The notes: a model not told the origin generated them from the sequence alone. Positions 24,864 through 38,240 are shown, counted from the first letter of the stretch. The stretch: 64,000 nt of DNA from Sphagnum magellanicum (GCA_021904315.1 CM038911.1:12249390-12313389); one strand, 5' to 3'. A program made the numbers and translations.

Positions 24864-27800
24864 TCATGAGAGCTTCTTTGATGTCATGAGCTGCAGCACC
24901 TCCTGGCCTTTCTTTCTCATTTTGGCCTTAAATTTGGCCTTAGTAATCAAAGTGGCAACTGTGTTGCTGAAGTTGCCAACTGCCATCGTTATCAGCAACA
25001 GTCCACAAACCACAGTCTGCTCACCATGCAATGCCACCCAACAGTCAAAAGAAGCACCTTCAGAGTCTTGTAAAGTCGGCAACAGAGTGAGAACAGCCAC
25101 ACAAGAAGTAAACTTCAATCTGATAGTCATGCTGTAAGGAGATACATATTTGTATCTTCAATGCTAGACATACAAAATAAATTTTGTGGGACAAGTGACC
25201 TCAAGTTAATGGAACATCTTGATGTAGGATACAGCAGCATGTTGTCCAGCTGGCTGAACTTGTAATATCATCCATGGAGAAAAATCAAAGAGCTTCCAAA
25301 AGTAGTCCAGATTTATCCAGGACAGCAAGAATCGAAGTCCAAGATGCAAAACAAAGAAACAATCAAACACCACAAGTATGAGAGGAGCATGCCTGCCATT
25401 CAGACTCATCTTCAAGAACTGCGGTCCGCAAAAGCAAGAGCCCGATGAAAAACTGGAAGCCCTGCAAGAATCAGCAACTCCCCTGATAAAGCTTTCAGTA
25501 GAGCATAGAATAGTTGGGGAGAGATTGTGGGTTAGGACACTACACAAACTGTCAAGATTGCAAGAAAGGTGCACCTTCTCACTAACAATACAGCCTGAAA
25601 TCTCACCAAAAGGGGCTCAAACCCTGTTCAATGAGAAATATGTAGGGGAAAGGCAGAAGGCAGATGTAGATGAGAAATATGAGTGCCTCTGATTACAGTG
25701 ACTGACAAACCTGCAAGGTGAAGAGGAGAGGATAGAAAACCCAAAGTTGCCCTGTCACACCAGCTGTCTCTCCCCACACCACATCCATCCGTCCTGCCTG
25801 CAATCATTAATTACATCCCAAGGCAAAGACACATAAGAGTTGTGAAAGCAGCAGGTGTCAGACAATGCCACATAAGCAACTTTCACATTTCAAGTGGTCA
25901 CCATCTTCCGAGAAGTCACTACATGTTCTCTATGGGCCAGTGTTATGCAGAAAATTCAAGTTGATGAATCAAGTCCTTCCCAAGAACTAATGTTATTTTC
26001 ATGGATATCACACAGATTGATAATTCTGTCCCTCTCCTTTGGACGCTCCAGTAATGACCTGGGCACTCTGTTGACACAACTGCTTTGGGTGTTCACCCTT
26101 GGTATTTTCCCATCACCTCAACATGTTAAGAAACAGAGAAAAGTACCTTCCCAAGGGCAATCCGAGTGTAAAGGCGCTGCCGTTGGTAATGATTTTGAAG
26201 TAGCATGGCAACACCCTGCATTACTGCCCACCGCAAAAAGAGCCGCACTCCTTGCTGCCACCAGATACACCACATATGCCATCCATACCCAAAAGAATTC
26301 TGCAAGCTTGAGCATCTCCAAAGAATGCTGCTACATCCAACTTGGCTCATACACAAATGGCCAGCATGTACTTGTCTTCTGAACAGTCTGAAATATCAGC
26401 CAAATGCATCAAATCTGCTGGGCATCGATAACACACCTGCTAAACTACTTTGTCCACATCATTTTCTGTCACTGACAACAAGGGTAAACATACTGTGGGA
26501 TCCTTAATTTCCACAAAGTCAAAGAGGATTTTGACAATTTTCAGCATTTAAACCAGAACTGCAGTGGGTTTACTTGTTTATGGATGCAACTTGGGTGACC
26601 TTGAATCCCCCATGTCAGGCTCACAAGTGCCATAGCCATTGCACAGTAGTGATGGTACACCCACCTGTCAAGAAGCCAATCCAAACATGATGCCCTTTTC
26701 TTACAACTATAATCAATGTAAACCTGTTGTTGACCATATTTTCTCTATATTGGCAGGCCATTAGTAAGAAGTTTTCCATAACAGAATACTAGAGGTTCAT
26801 GGACTAATGACAAGTCACCATGAATATACAGATATAGAATTGAAAAAGTTCTGGAGGCAGCCATCTCCATTACACTTTGCAATGGCCAACAACGGAGAAT
26901 GGTTCCCGAACTAACAACTTTGCAAAGAGAACAATTCTATTCTGGTTTAAATGGTTCTCTATGGCATGACCACAACTCCAAACTATTGGACCACAGGATG
27001 ATTGGTTTCCAATGCAGGACATACAGAGGTGGAGATACAGAAAATACAAACTACAAAACCATGAATTTTGTGTTTGCCAAATCAAAACAATGAAGAGTAG
27101 ATTGAAAACTAACAAGGCTTTAAGGTGCACATACCAAGGTCTGATGTCACTCCCATTAACTCTCAAAATGTTCTCCCGCAGTGCTAAACTAGTGTAAAAA
27201 AATAATAGCCATGCCTGCAATGAAGTGAGAAGTTTACAAATTATTGAATAGAAAGAGGAACAAATTGCTTGAACCAGTAGTTGAAAAAGGAGACACACAG
27301 CAACAAGAAGTGAACTTTTTTGTAACAAATCCCATGTCATGTCTCCAATACATACCAATTTGTACAAGATATGTATATTTGTGGCTTTTGCTAATACAGG
27401 TATGACAGTGTTTCTGCTAATTGATCTCACTCCAAAGGGCTCACCAGGTCTTCTAAACCACTTATGATATGCAGAGAGAAACCCCATAATGGTTTGAGGT
27501 ACCTAAAAGCAACAAACCTGGTATACTTGAACTGGAAGAGCTGGAAAGCATCCATTCCATACTCGGTTTTGTAATATGAGCAAAATCAAAGGGAAGGCCA
27601 GAAACATCACCGCTGTTCTATCCTGATAACACATGCCAACATGTTCTATTTTGCATGTGAGCTAGACTAATGTGCTAAAACATGTTACAGGAATTCTTTG
27701 AAGTTCAACCCTAATATAGACCATGTCCCAGTCATCAGCCAGTCATCAGCCAGTCATCAGCTGATCTGTTGAATCAGAAGAGAGCTCTCCCTACCAGCTA

Positions 27801-29786
27801 AAAATACTTGTTTGATTTTAAAATTGTAAGAGTTTCCACTTAAACAAGAATGGCGTATAGGAAAACCTTTCATCTTCATCAAAGTACTAACATTTTGAAT
27901 CCAGGGTTTATGTTCATCAAACTCAACTTAACAACACCAGATTAACAAAACCTGATTAGAAGACACTTAACAAAATGAGAAGTAAGAGCTTTGAAATTTA
28001 CCCTGTAGGCATTATACTCCTCTTTGACCTTATATCGACTGTCTTTCCGTGTTGCACGAACATTTACGGGTCCCAATAATGCCTGGAGGAAGTAACCTGT
28101 ACACATATCTGTGAATAAAAGATGCCACAAAATAAAAGCAAGAGATACAACTAATTTTCAATGATTGTTGGGGGGAGTGGGGGGACTCATTTAATGCAAA
28201 AGAACTTGTGTGTACAAAATGCTAACTCTCCTTCTCACAATACATTCTGAGGGATTGAGCAAAATAGAGTAGCTGAACTATACAAGGATTACTTGAGAGC
28301 AATGGGATCTACCATTGTTCTTGGCTGGAAGAAGAAATGCAATATCACCATCGTACATCATAGTCCGTACCTTGTTCAGTTCCTCCTCCAGCTGTGCAAG
28401 GCACAAACCTCAAGCTCAAAATTCAAAGAGCCTCCTTATAATGCCAGTCAATTTCAGGTTACACAACTCTTTTGAATACTGAGCACATTACTAACAAGCA
28501 TCCTCAAGACTCATCACATACATTCCATTGAGAGATGTGCATACTATGGGGAAAAGGAGTCAGCCATACTCATTAAACAGATAGGAAACAATGAATTTCC
28601 CCCCAGCACTGATGAAGATACTATACTGAGTATCTTCCTTGGTCAAGTTAATCATAAGAGCAAGAAGAGATTTTCTTCAAGCATTTGGATCAAACAGCTT
28701 TTGTATCTCCCGTTCACACTGTGAGTTGAGGAGGATTCCTGAACCTTGCCAAGAATTTCACTATCAAACTGAAATTAGGGTTCTCCATAAACCCTATAAC
28801 TGAACAGATATGTGTTGGTTTAAATTTCATTCTCATTCTTTACATGCATCCTCTTTTTATTCTAAATACAGTCAAATAGCTCCAAGATTCTGACTGCACA
28901 CAGGCAGAAAATTAGAAGGACATAACTCACGCTTGTCATACTCAATTTGGTACCAAAAGCATAAGCACAACTGACTGAACCTCCAAACACCATAATCAGC
29001 AGATTTAAAAGGCTATTGTCATTTGCAATTACAGATATGGCAAGGGGATTTGAGAATCCCACATCATCCAATTCATATTCTGCCTATAATTCCTTGCGGC
29101 ACCACTCCACAGTTTTGATAGCCCTGTCTAAATTTGTAATCTACACATAAACAACATCAATCCAGATTATGTGCCCCTGCTCTATGTCTCTCCAGAACAA
29201 CAATGCAGGGTAAGATTCAACAGAAACGCGAATTACACGATTTATCTGGCAAACATCTTGCAACCCTAGAAACCTAGTCCTAACCCTAAAAACACCATCG
29301 GAACTAACCAAGCTGGAAAAATAATAATAATAATAATCTCTCATAGATGAATCTAAAACAATCCTTCCGCGGTTCGAGCTTTCCTGATAATGAGCTTCAA
29401 ACCACAAAAACATAAAATCAACCAGGAAAAAAAAAACACGGATCCAAAGCATACCAGCTTCCGCATCTGAAAGGGAAGAGAAACAAGGAATGGCTGACCT
29501 TTTGAGCGCTTTGGTGAGCGATATCTTCCTTATCAGAGGCAGAGGCGACGACGGATTGGAGATCGTCAACATCGGCAAGAAGCGCCGCGGCCTGATGTGC
29601 CAGAGCATCAGCATCGCGCTGCCATTTGGTGTTATGCAAAGACGCCGCATCTCTCAGAGGCTTCCACCGTTCCAGCAGCTGCCCCAACCGATCCTCCACT
29701 TCCTTCTGCTTTCCGGCGGCGTCACTAGTAGGAGGAAAAGGAGGAGGAGGAGACCGGGAATCCGCGCCGGGATTACCGGGATCCAT
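24864..29786 (-). CDS. TMEM120/TMPIT-family membrane protein, ten exons
   Basis: Exons on the minus strand: 29499-29786, 28313-28391, 28002-28096, 27518-27622, 27135-27214, 26574-26664, 26147-26254, 25711-25797, 25393-25461 and 24864-25016. They total 1155 nt, or 384 aa plus stop, with all junctions in phase. The amino part (about 14-122) is a coiled-coil-prone stretch ending DGDIAFLLPAKNNG. Next come ALLGPVNVRATRK and KVKEEYNAYR, then hydrophobic segments, ALRENILRVNGSDIRPWWV plus YHHYCAMAMALVSLTW (about 199-234), GVRLFLRWAVMQGVAMLLQ, MDVVWGETAGVTGQLW, and a last membrane segment before a basic tail. These are the family's conserved blocks (TACAN/TMEM120 in animals, TMPIT-like in plants; ELOVL-like fold). 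Exact function in plants is unsettled. An upstream in-frame ATG at 29846 is possible, but 29786 fits the family better. All introns read GT-AG except the last, which reads GC-AG. Confidence 0.93.
27729..27761. repeat. Three tandem 11-bp units in intron 3
   Basis: CAGTCATCAGC is repeated three times without a change inside the third intron of the TMEM120 homologue. This is probably replication slippage with no known role. Confidence 0.9.
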
Positions 29787-30335
29787 CGCTGGCGACTTCA
29801 CAGTATGCAGCAGCGCAAAGAGATGAGTCAAAGGAGATAGATGCAAACGAAATTCCGCTTGTTTTGCTGTGTGTTGCTGTGTTTTGGTCGTGTCGTCGTC
29901 TCTTGTGGCGCATGCTGCTGATGCCTACTTCTCCTGCTCATGTTCCATAGGACTTGTGCATCCACGCAACGTGGCGCGGCTTGACATAACATATGAAATG
30001 TGTGCTGTTTTCCAGGGGGGAAATTAGGGGTGATTTCTAGGCCTATGTCTATTTTTAAGATTGGGTTTTGCCCAATTTGCTTCGTGTTTTCACCAATCAG
30101 GTGCTTGTGACCCAGTTGAGAACCAATTGATGAAACCCTACCAATTACTACATCTTCTAGTTTTTGTGCCTTGCCATTGGGATGTCATTTTGATGTCATG
30201 AATTGGGGTCAAAAGGTTAACTAGTGTAAGTAAAAGCACTCCTACAAATCCCCTAGTGATATATTTGAAGGGCATCTTTTTATGTGTGAATGTGAGCCAG
30301 CTCTAACCATTACCCTTTTGCTATGAGGCCTCTTA
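29787..30335 (-). promoter_or_regulatory. Upstream region of the TMEM120 homologue
   Basis: The first 200 bases upstream of the start codon are richer in G, C and CpG (for example around 29885-29970) than the AT-rich DNA beyond, as expected of a plant gene leader and core promoter. No TATA box in a convincing position was seen. The plus-strand frame at 29490-29840 is antisense to exon 1 and is not a gene. Confidence 0.4.
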
Positions 30336-30551
30336 AGGTTCATTCACACTTGATGTTAAGGACTCTAGTATTGAGTCCCGTAACACCCGGATGCTAGCCA
30401 TTCAGGACTTATACCTAGTTACCGTGAAAATTTTATCTTAAGCTAACATACACTTAACATTAAGCTATAACTCATTTAACATCGGGTGCCACCTAGGATG
30501 CCACCTAGATTTTGATTTAACACTAACTTAACTTCAAGTGTGAATGCACCA
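30336..30551. mobile_element. Tourist-like MITE (PIF/Harbinger type), 216 bp
   Basis: Inverted ends of about 25 bases: the left is AGGTTCATTCACACTTGATG then TTAAG; the right, read on the minus strand, is TGGTGCATTCACACTTGAAG then TTAAG. The element is flanked on both sides by TTA (30333-30335 and 30552-30554), the 3-base target duplication typical of PIF/Harbinger elements. It is non-coding, with TTAA-rich inner sequence. It sits about 550 bases upstream of the TMEM120-homologue start codon. Confidence 0.85.
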
Positions 30552-31422
30552 TTAGTGGCTATATTAAGCTCAAATTAGTTAGATTTGAATTCGGAGCCCC
30601 TGATTTAGGCTAATGCATGGGCTATTTGTAATATTTTAGAAATAATTTAAATGGATTTTGGGTCATGATGTATGTATGTTTAGGTTCATGATAGCCTTCA
30701 CCTTATTCTTTACCCATGGCTGGGGGACATTCCCAAAATGCAGGCCCAGATTCACCTACAACTTCATCCTAGGCACCTTATTATTTTGGGAACGGCCCTA
30801 CCTTCAAGCTTTACCATACCCTATGTTGTTCCCTCTTCCCATAAAAGAAGACAAGAGAAAAAAAAGAGTAATTGGTTTATATTGAAAGCCGTATATTGCT
30901 TATAATTTAGTGTTCCCAAATTTTATTTTATTTTCTTTTCTTTTCGTTTTTCCAACCAAAAAATTGGGAAATTTTTCAAATTTTCTTTCCTAGTTTAAGT
31001 TTGACTAATTTTGTTAATTTGGGGGAAATTTTTGCCAATTTTTTTGTATAAGAAAACTGAGGGGAAAAGAAAACCCTTGTTCCCAATAGCAACACAATTG
31101 ATCCCCGTATGTATATCTATCAACAATAGAAAACTGGTCCAAAGTTATTTGACACATAAATAATTTAAAATTGTCCATGACTACTTTTCTTGGAATATTT
31201 TCATATGATTGAAAGCCATCCTCCCACATGAGAACTAGTGCAGACAAGGTTTTTATTTATGCAAAGTTGTTGGAAAGATCCATTCCTAGAAGGGGTAAAG
31301 GAGTGTGTTGAAACTTGAAAGATGATTGATCAATAATAGTCAGAGGGGTACATGTCACAACAGGGACTTATACAATTCAGCTCAACATCAGTTACATGCA
31401 CATAATTCAGCCCTTTTTGGCC
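30552..31422. other. AT-rich intergenic DNA
   Basis: Nothing is recognised. A plus-strand frame of 75 codons (30658-30885) has no domain, and the minus frame at 31014-31247 likewise. Confidence 0.45.
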
Positions 31423-31630
31423 TGGCTAAATTTAGTGATCTCCTCAAAAAAAATTCAAAATGACTAGGTAAAAATATGTAGCTTTTTGGTCATTTCTAAA
31501 TATATATTTTTAAATAATAAAATATGGCCAAATTTCTCCATTGGGTTCTAGCATGTACACCGAAAATGTGAAGGAATCTCAAACTTCTTTTTATTTTCAT
31601 AGCCTGTTTATAGCCAATTTGGCCAAACTT
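31423..31630. repeat. Dispersed repeat, copy 1 (GGCTAAATTT family)
   Basis: Starts TGGCTAAATTTAGTGATC and ends near GTTTATAGCCAATTTGGCCA. The same order of words (TGGCTAAATTTAG, TTTCTCCATTGG, GAGCATGT/TAGCATGT, TGTGAAGGAATCT-AAACTT, CCTGTTTATAGCCAA) recurs at 60148-60367. Ends are roughly palindromic, so a non-autonomous DNA element is likely. Confidence 0.7.
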
Positions 31631-32308
31631 GATGGTGGATGATTGCCATTTCAGCTACACCACAAAGATGAACACAAAGTCCCTGGGTCACACATTTTAC
31701 CCAAAAACTATTGTTAGGGGGATGTACATACGTACATACATATGTACATACCATAGATGATTTGTTGTGTTTGATAATAATCCAGTTGGGTCCTATTACT
31801 GGGTCCCAGGTAAAAATGAGTGAAGAAGAATACTAAAGATTTTGTGAAGCATTCATTCATAACACTCTTGAAATGTGTTTTGGAAGGGCCTACCAACAAG
31901 CATAGATCATATAAATGGCAAGATGAGTATAATGTTGGGTAAGTCATGTGAACCTCATAGGTTCCTTGACACCAATGCATATTCCAATGTTTTTAATATT
32001 AGGCCATCCACTTTGTCCTACACCTAACATTAGTCGCCCAAGTGTAATCATACCATGTCTTTAGTAAGGTGCCCATTATATGGAATAGTATCCAAACGGT
32101 TATTATTATTATGATTGGCATCAACCCCTCATGTGAAATATTTTCAAATACCCTAGTCTTTTGAACCTTGGTTGTGGGAATATTCCATTTTCAGGTCAAG
32201 TACCTCGAGTTGTTGGGAATAATCATTTTACTCAAATGGTTTTAACTTACTGGTTTGGTCCCTTGGTTCAAGCAAACCAAGTTGCAAAGAGAGGAAAAGT
32301 TTATATTT

Positions 32309-32344
<36 letters not shown>

Positions 32345-35300
32345 GAACTCTTCAATGGTAATACGATGTACGAAGTGGAGTGTAAGACCACCAAAGCATC
32401 TAAGAAAGAATATTTTTAAAAGTCAAGGTTATCCCCTACCATGTGAATATTCTCAAGAGAGCCTAGGTCTCTATAGCATATTTGTTTGGCCAAGGATAAA
32501 AGCTTCAATTGTTTGTGAATATTCCTCTTAATCAAGGGTCTAAACCTGGAATTAGGAAGAATATTTTCGAAAAGCTTTCTTATCCTTGAACAAAACAATA
32601 TTCCCATGACCAGTGAGAGTACTCCAAACCAAGGGTTAGGCCAATGATAATAACCCTCTTCTCTATTCCATATAGAGACCCCCCCCTTCTGAGAATATTT
32701 CATAGCATGGGTTATGGCCAATGGTAATTGTCTTTTTGTTATTCCATACCAATTTCACTACAATAATGCATTGGTAGTGCCACACATCCACATGCACACA
32801 TTCCCATGCATGGTTTCAATTTGAAATTTGAAAAATAAATAGTTATTAATTATGTCATGCCATTCAAAACAAGGCCACATGTTTTAGATCTCCAATTACA
32901 TGTTTATTAAATTATTTGAGCTTTTCCTCTTTTTCATATATAGGCTCAAGTTTGGGAGGATTTGCATGAATCATTTCTTTGAAAATGCACCACACCCATT
33001 GAAGACGAGAGATGCCTTGGAGGTGTAAAATTTTGGTTGAAAGTTTATCAAAGATTTACAAGAAGCCTTTTCCAAAAAGTAAGATGTTTGTGAGGTTTTA
33101 AAATGTTGGCATTGGGAGGTTCTAAAAGTGGTTTATTAAGGAACTTGAATCATAGATAGTCAAGAAACCATGAACTACCATGATTCCAAAGGTGTTCATG
33201 ACAAAGGGCATCTCCTTAAGGTATGAATTGCGTAATGTTCTTAACTTGTGAGTTTCATACAATTCATGATATCCAAGTTGTGTTTAAATTCATGAAAATA
33301 ATACAAATAATGAATAGCATTATTTTCATTGTTTCGCAATAATTCAATATGTTCTTGCCAATTTTCAATGTTTTCACTTAAATGACAATATAAGGCTATC
33401 AAATTCTTTCATTGTTTTTTTCAAACATTGAGAAAATGAAACAAGGTGGCCATTTCAATTTAACAAATGTCAAATATTGTCAGTATCATCACAATTATTC
33501 AAATGGCCATAATTTTTAATGTCACAACCTTAACCTTGTGTACATAAGTTGTGCTCACGATCAAATTTGGGCAAGACAAGAAAAATGGGTCATGAATATG
33601 CTCAATGCATGGGAAGGCTCAAACATTTTGAAGTTGAACAAGAAGTGTGTGAAAGTGCAAAGGGAGAACTCCCATGATTCCCAAGTGCATGCTCAATTTG
33701 GATGTACTAAGATCCAGAAGGATGGGGCCCAATCAATCACCATAGGGACCAAAATCCAAGTCCACTTGATCATGATTAATTATAGGGATCACAATTCATT
33801 TTGTTTGAAGAAAAAAACTCTAAAATTTTCAAATCATCCAAATGGTGATTGGAATTCAATCCGCACATCTACATAATCTAAGTTATTTTTTTGTTTGACA
33901 CTAAATTTCAATTGCCCTAACAACTAAAACCCAAGTCCACCCAATTGACTAAAGTTAATGACTCATCACCTCACTATAATAGTTTTGATTTCTTTTGGAA
34001 CTAAATTTTAATAGCCATATGGATTGCTCAACAAAAGTTCACCTTGTCCATCTAGTTGCAACCCAATTTTTCTTTGTTGAAAACTGAATGTTGATTGTCA
34101 TAAGAGATTAAGGCCCAATCCATCCAATCACAACAAAAATTTGATTATGATGATCAAATTTTGAAAGCCATTGGGGTAATTACTTTTAACCCTACAAAAA
34201 ATTATTATATTTACCTAACACGACCTTATGTTGACCTTAAATTGATGTGATGTTAGGTTGTGCCGATGTCAAAATTGACATAATTGACCTAACATGATGT
34301 AATTGGCAATGATAACCATATGGAAACTTTATAAATGGTTTTTTTAATGGAACTTATAAAGGTTTTGAATCTACTTTTTAATTTTTATTTCAAATTTGGA
34401 TCATTTTCAAACTATAATATTAAAAAATTATTTTTTTGTGTGTATGTTACCAAGCATTGACCCTTGTGTTAAAACATTATTATGTCCAAAATAATAATAT
34501 ATTACATATAAAAGTTCTCATTTACAAGTGCATCCATTGTTTATCCACATCCACATTTTTCCACCCACATCATGTTGCCCATAAACCATACAATTAGCAA
34601 GAGCAAAATGAGCACCATGTGTTAAATAGGTTTTAAAAACTAACACAATTTTCATAATTATTTTATTTGCAATTTCATTATTTACATTTTTGCATTTTTA
34701 TGCACATGATATCTTTCCCATTGACCTACCATGGTGGTTTTAAATTATTACAAGGTGTCAACACATGGTGATCATTTTGCGACATGTGTGTTTCATGCAT
34801 ATTTTGCCATGCAACAATCGTTATTTTTAATCCAATAATCATTTTTTAATTAAAATTTTAATTCATTTATCTGATTATTTTAAACATGTATGAAATTAAA
34901 TTAACATTTTTTTAGTTTTATGGATAAAAATTCATTGACATATTAAGGTAAAACTATGATGAATTAAACATTACCTCCATTTTTTTAACACAAAATAAAT
35001 TTTGTGAAATTTTGAATGCAATTTTTTTTCTTTGTGACAAAACCTTATAGGGTCAATATTTTTTAATTCACCATGCCCAATCTCCTTATAACATTTCATA
35101 ATTATTTTCTTAATGGATTTAAACTCTTCAAAATAGCTATAAAATAATAATAATAATATCACATTTTTGGGGCTCAAATTTAATATTAACAAGGGAAAGA
35201 TTATTCACAAACCTTTATAAACTTTCTTAAAAACATTCATCATATGTATATTAAGGCCACTAAACATCTTTTCATTTCCAAAACAATTCATGTTGTGACC

Positions 35301-35540
35301 CTAACTTAGTTCACAACCAGGGTTGAGACATTAAAAAAAATGGGTCCATGAACAAATCCAATATGTGAAATGAAGGAAACATTCTCACACATGAAGTGAA
35401 AACATTTTGGGAGTAAAGGGGGGGTTTTTAAGATTTTTGAAATCAACTCCCATTTTAGGAATTGGGATTCCCAAAAAGTTTATAATTTATTCCAAAGGCA
35501 ATTTGGAAGATCAAATCATCTTTAAATTAAGTGATCTTTA
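31631..35540. other. AT-rich repeat DNA without genes
   Basis: No gene is supported. It includes an ACAT/ACGT microsatellite (31722-31750), a TTTA microsatellite (listed separately) and a loosely repeated stretch at about 33720-34200 in which units of about 100 bases carry CCCAA, then CACAA or AATTTT, then AAAGCCAT-like words. The plus frame 33538-33876 runs into that repeat and has no domain. Confidence 0.45.
32301..32344. repeat. TTTA microsatellite
   Basis: About ten TTTA units, nearly perfect. Confidence 0.95.
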
Positions 35541-36000
35541 CACTACAAAAAACCGTGATTTTTTGAAGGTCCAACTTGACTAGAATGTCCACATTGACCA
35601 AAGATAATGGCAATTTTGACTAAACATTGAGGGCATGAAAGACATTACTTACTTTTGATAGAGACAATTGACTAAAATGACCTTTTTGACCATGTGACAA
35701 ACCAAACATCTAGTCAAAAGGAAGAAAGGTCCATCAAAATGACCAAGGCCTAGTCAAATCAACCATATTCAATGGCTAGGGCTTAATCAAATCAATCGTA
35801 TTAATTTAACTAATTTAAATTATGAGTTTGTTTGGCTTAGGGTACATATTTAACCTAAGTTCATAACTAGGCTAAACTAAGCATATTACACCTAATAGGT
35901 ATTTATAAGGTTTAATAGGCTACCTAAATGTTACATTTAACCACATGTAGGTACCTAGGCTTAGTACATTAATTACTTGGTAATTAATAATTAATAATTA
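35541..36000 (+). repeat. CACTA-type end with TTGAC and TAGGTA clusters, locus 1
   Basis: Begins CACTACAAAAAACCGTG, the usual form of a plant CACTA (En/Spm) terminus. It is followed from about 35569 to 35760 by at least eight TTGACT/TTGACC/GGTCAA-type words, and then from about 35840 to 35985 by repeated TAGGTA, CCTAGG and AACCTA words. The same order is seen behind CACTA at 50493 and 51548. CACTA elements are known to carry short subterminal repeats that bind their transposase, so this may be the end of a non-autonomous element. The opposite end was not found. Confidence 0.45.
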
Positions 36001-37423
36001 ATACTTCATAATTTAAAATCAAAATTTCAATTAACCAATTAATTAATTATTCACAAATAAAATGTTAATGAATAACCAATAACTAATTAATCCATCAACT
36101 TATTAATTGATTAAAAATTATTATTTTAAATAATAATTGATAATTATTTTCTAATAATAAATCATGACACCCTTTAAACCTTGAACACAAGTGCTTGAAG
36201 AACCTTGAACATGTGCTTGAACAATGCCTATGGAATTCAACAAATGTGCACTATTAATAAAAGTGACCAATTTACAAAATCACAAAAAAGAAAAAATCAT
36301 AGTTGACAAATCCTAGTTTTTGAATATCGTAATGCATCATGGGTAGTGCAATGTGTTTAAAGTTTTCAACAATCAACAAAATGCACATAATCTATAGACT
36401 ACAAAAGTTATGAATGATAAATTGTGCACTTCAAACTTTAATCTTTTACACTTGCAACTTGTAGCTTGTAGTTCATTCACATGTCTCAACTAACAAATTT
36501 TGAAAGGGTTTCATTCCTTGACCTACCAACCTTTCTCAAAATTGTTGTTGGGAGGAAGATCACTAGGAGGAAAAGCTACAACAGCAAGGGGAAGAAGAAG
36601 GCATGGGAATCAACAGGGTGGTGGGAATGTGCACAGGTAATAGCTACCATAGTATGTTGTCCCTCCTTGTCACCACCACCACTACCAACAACACCATCAC
36701 AACAATTGACGAGATCCTATTTGATCCTACATGGATTATTCATGTTGCTTCTGTTGACACCATGGGACATAGCCCATCTGATAGCCTTGGCAACACTATT
36801 TGATCTCCTCTAATCTTCACACGCTAGTAAGTAAAAGGCACTTCCAGTTTGGATCTTGAATTGATGGCAATGTCATTTTAGTGATTAAGTCAGCTTGAAT
36901 TGTCCTACAAGGAGCTAGGGTTTTTATCTAAGGTTTTTTTTAGCTCATATGGGTTTATTGGCAAAGCACCTGACAAATTCAATCACACTAAAACCCACAT
37001 TCATTCCCTTCCTTGGAAAGAAGAATCGGAAAGGAAAATAAGAACCAGTGCCATTGAGGATTTAGGTCCCTTAAATTTTCTAGATTTTCTTAGCACGATG
37101 GGACATATGAAAGCAACCACTCTCTAAAGCAAAAGAGGAGGATAGTGATGACAGCAACACTAGCATCAATAGACAACAAGACAACAAAAGTAAAGAAACT
37201 CCGGGAAAATAGGTTTTGTATATTTCTGCTATTCTTTTGTTTAGGTTTTGTTTCGTGGTGGGTCCTTTTTCTTATGTTTTCACTAAGCTTAGAAAGTTTT
37301 TTATCACCAAGAATCTAATCATTATATTCAAAATAAGCGCAATAGAAAGTTTCTACTCCACATAGAGAGACTTTGTCATAATCTTGGTTTTTATTAATTC
37401 TTGTCACAATATTAGAGAAATAG
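36001..37423. other. AT-rich DNA flanking the LTR element
   Basis: A run of TTAATTAAT-like words at about 35985-36160 gives way to more balanced DNA at 36.48-37.2 kb. Plus-strand frames there (36481-36813, 36603-36803, 36900-37127) lie in different overlapping phases and have no recognised domain. They could be remnants of an older element. Confidence 0.4.
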
Positions 37424-38238
37424 TGTTGCAACCCCACTTTGAGGGAAGTGTGAGGTCGCGCCTCACACTCCCGAAAATGGGACTTGGAAGTCCTTCGGGA
37501 CTCCCGAAAATTCAGAACTCAATTGCAGGGGTCAAAACACCTCGCATTGACGTGTTCTTTATACTATTGAAAAGGTCTCGGAGTGCAGATGTCCAAAATG
37601 GCCTCGCATGAGCCATTTGGACATCTGCAACACAAGTTATAAGCGAAAGAAGAGTCGGGAGTCAAATTAGCAGTTTGATTCCCAGCCACTAAAAGTCGAG
37701 AATTGACCCGATTCCGGTGTGTGCAGGTGGAGTGCAACACATCGTTGAAAAGCTCTCAAAGAGAGCTATAAGTTTGCTTGAGACCTCGTCCCAATTGGAG
37801 GTTGGAGCGAGAAGTTATGAATGCCCAAAGTCTTGGGAGTCCAAACCGGAATAGTTTCAGGATTCCACTTTGGGAGTCTCAGGAAAAAGTGCCATTCGGA
37901 TGCAAGTGCGGTGGAGAGATGCAGAGAATACTATATGGGGGAAGGTGATGGCTTCCCCTGAGTCCAGGCTGTGGAAAGTCAAGTGAGTCCAAGGTTGTTC
38001 ATGGTTTGTCCTAACACCAAAAGTGTGTAGAATGAAGTTTAGGGTTTAGGATTTGGATGCAAGACCAAATAACTAAGTAGCTTGTCCCTCTTCCTAGTCT
38101 AATCCCGGAGCTTTCAGCATGCCCCTCTCACCCCCCTTTAGTGCTGGAAGTTGGGAGTGGCACCAAGTTCCAACTGTTTCTGCTCTTTGACATAGTTAGA
38201 CCTTTTTTGGGTCTAACAAGGAACTTGGGGGCACGTCA
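37424..38238 (+). repeat. 5' LTR of the Ty3/Gypsy element
   Basis: Starts TGTTGCAACCCCACTTTGAG and ends GGGGGCACGTCA. It pairs with 43547-44368 over its whole length. Confidence 0.9.
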
Positions 38239-38240
38239 TG

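Noticed and set aside
29060-29150. Possible extra TMEM120 exon reading LDRAIKTVEWCRKEL after an acceptor-like TGTAG
   Set aside because: It runs into a stop with no donor, and exon 1 joins exon 2 directly in phase with the family's usual spacing.
29490-29840. Arginine-rich plus-strand frames
   Set aside because: Antisense to exon 1 of the TMEM120 homologue.
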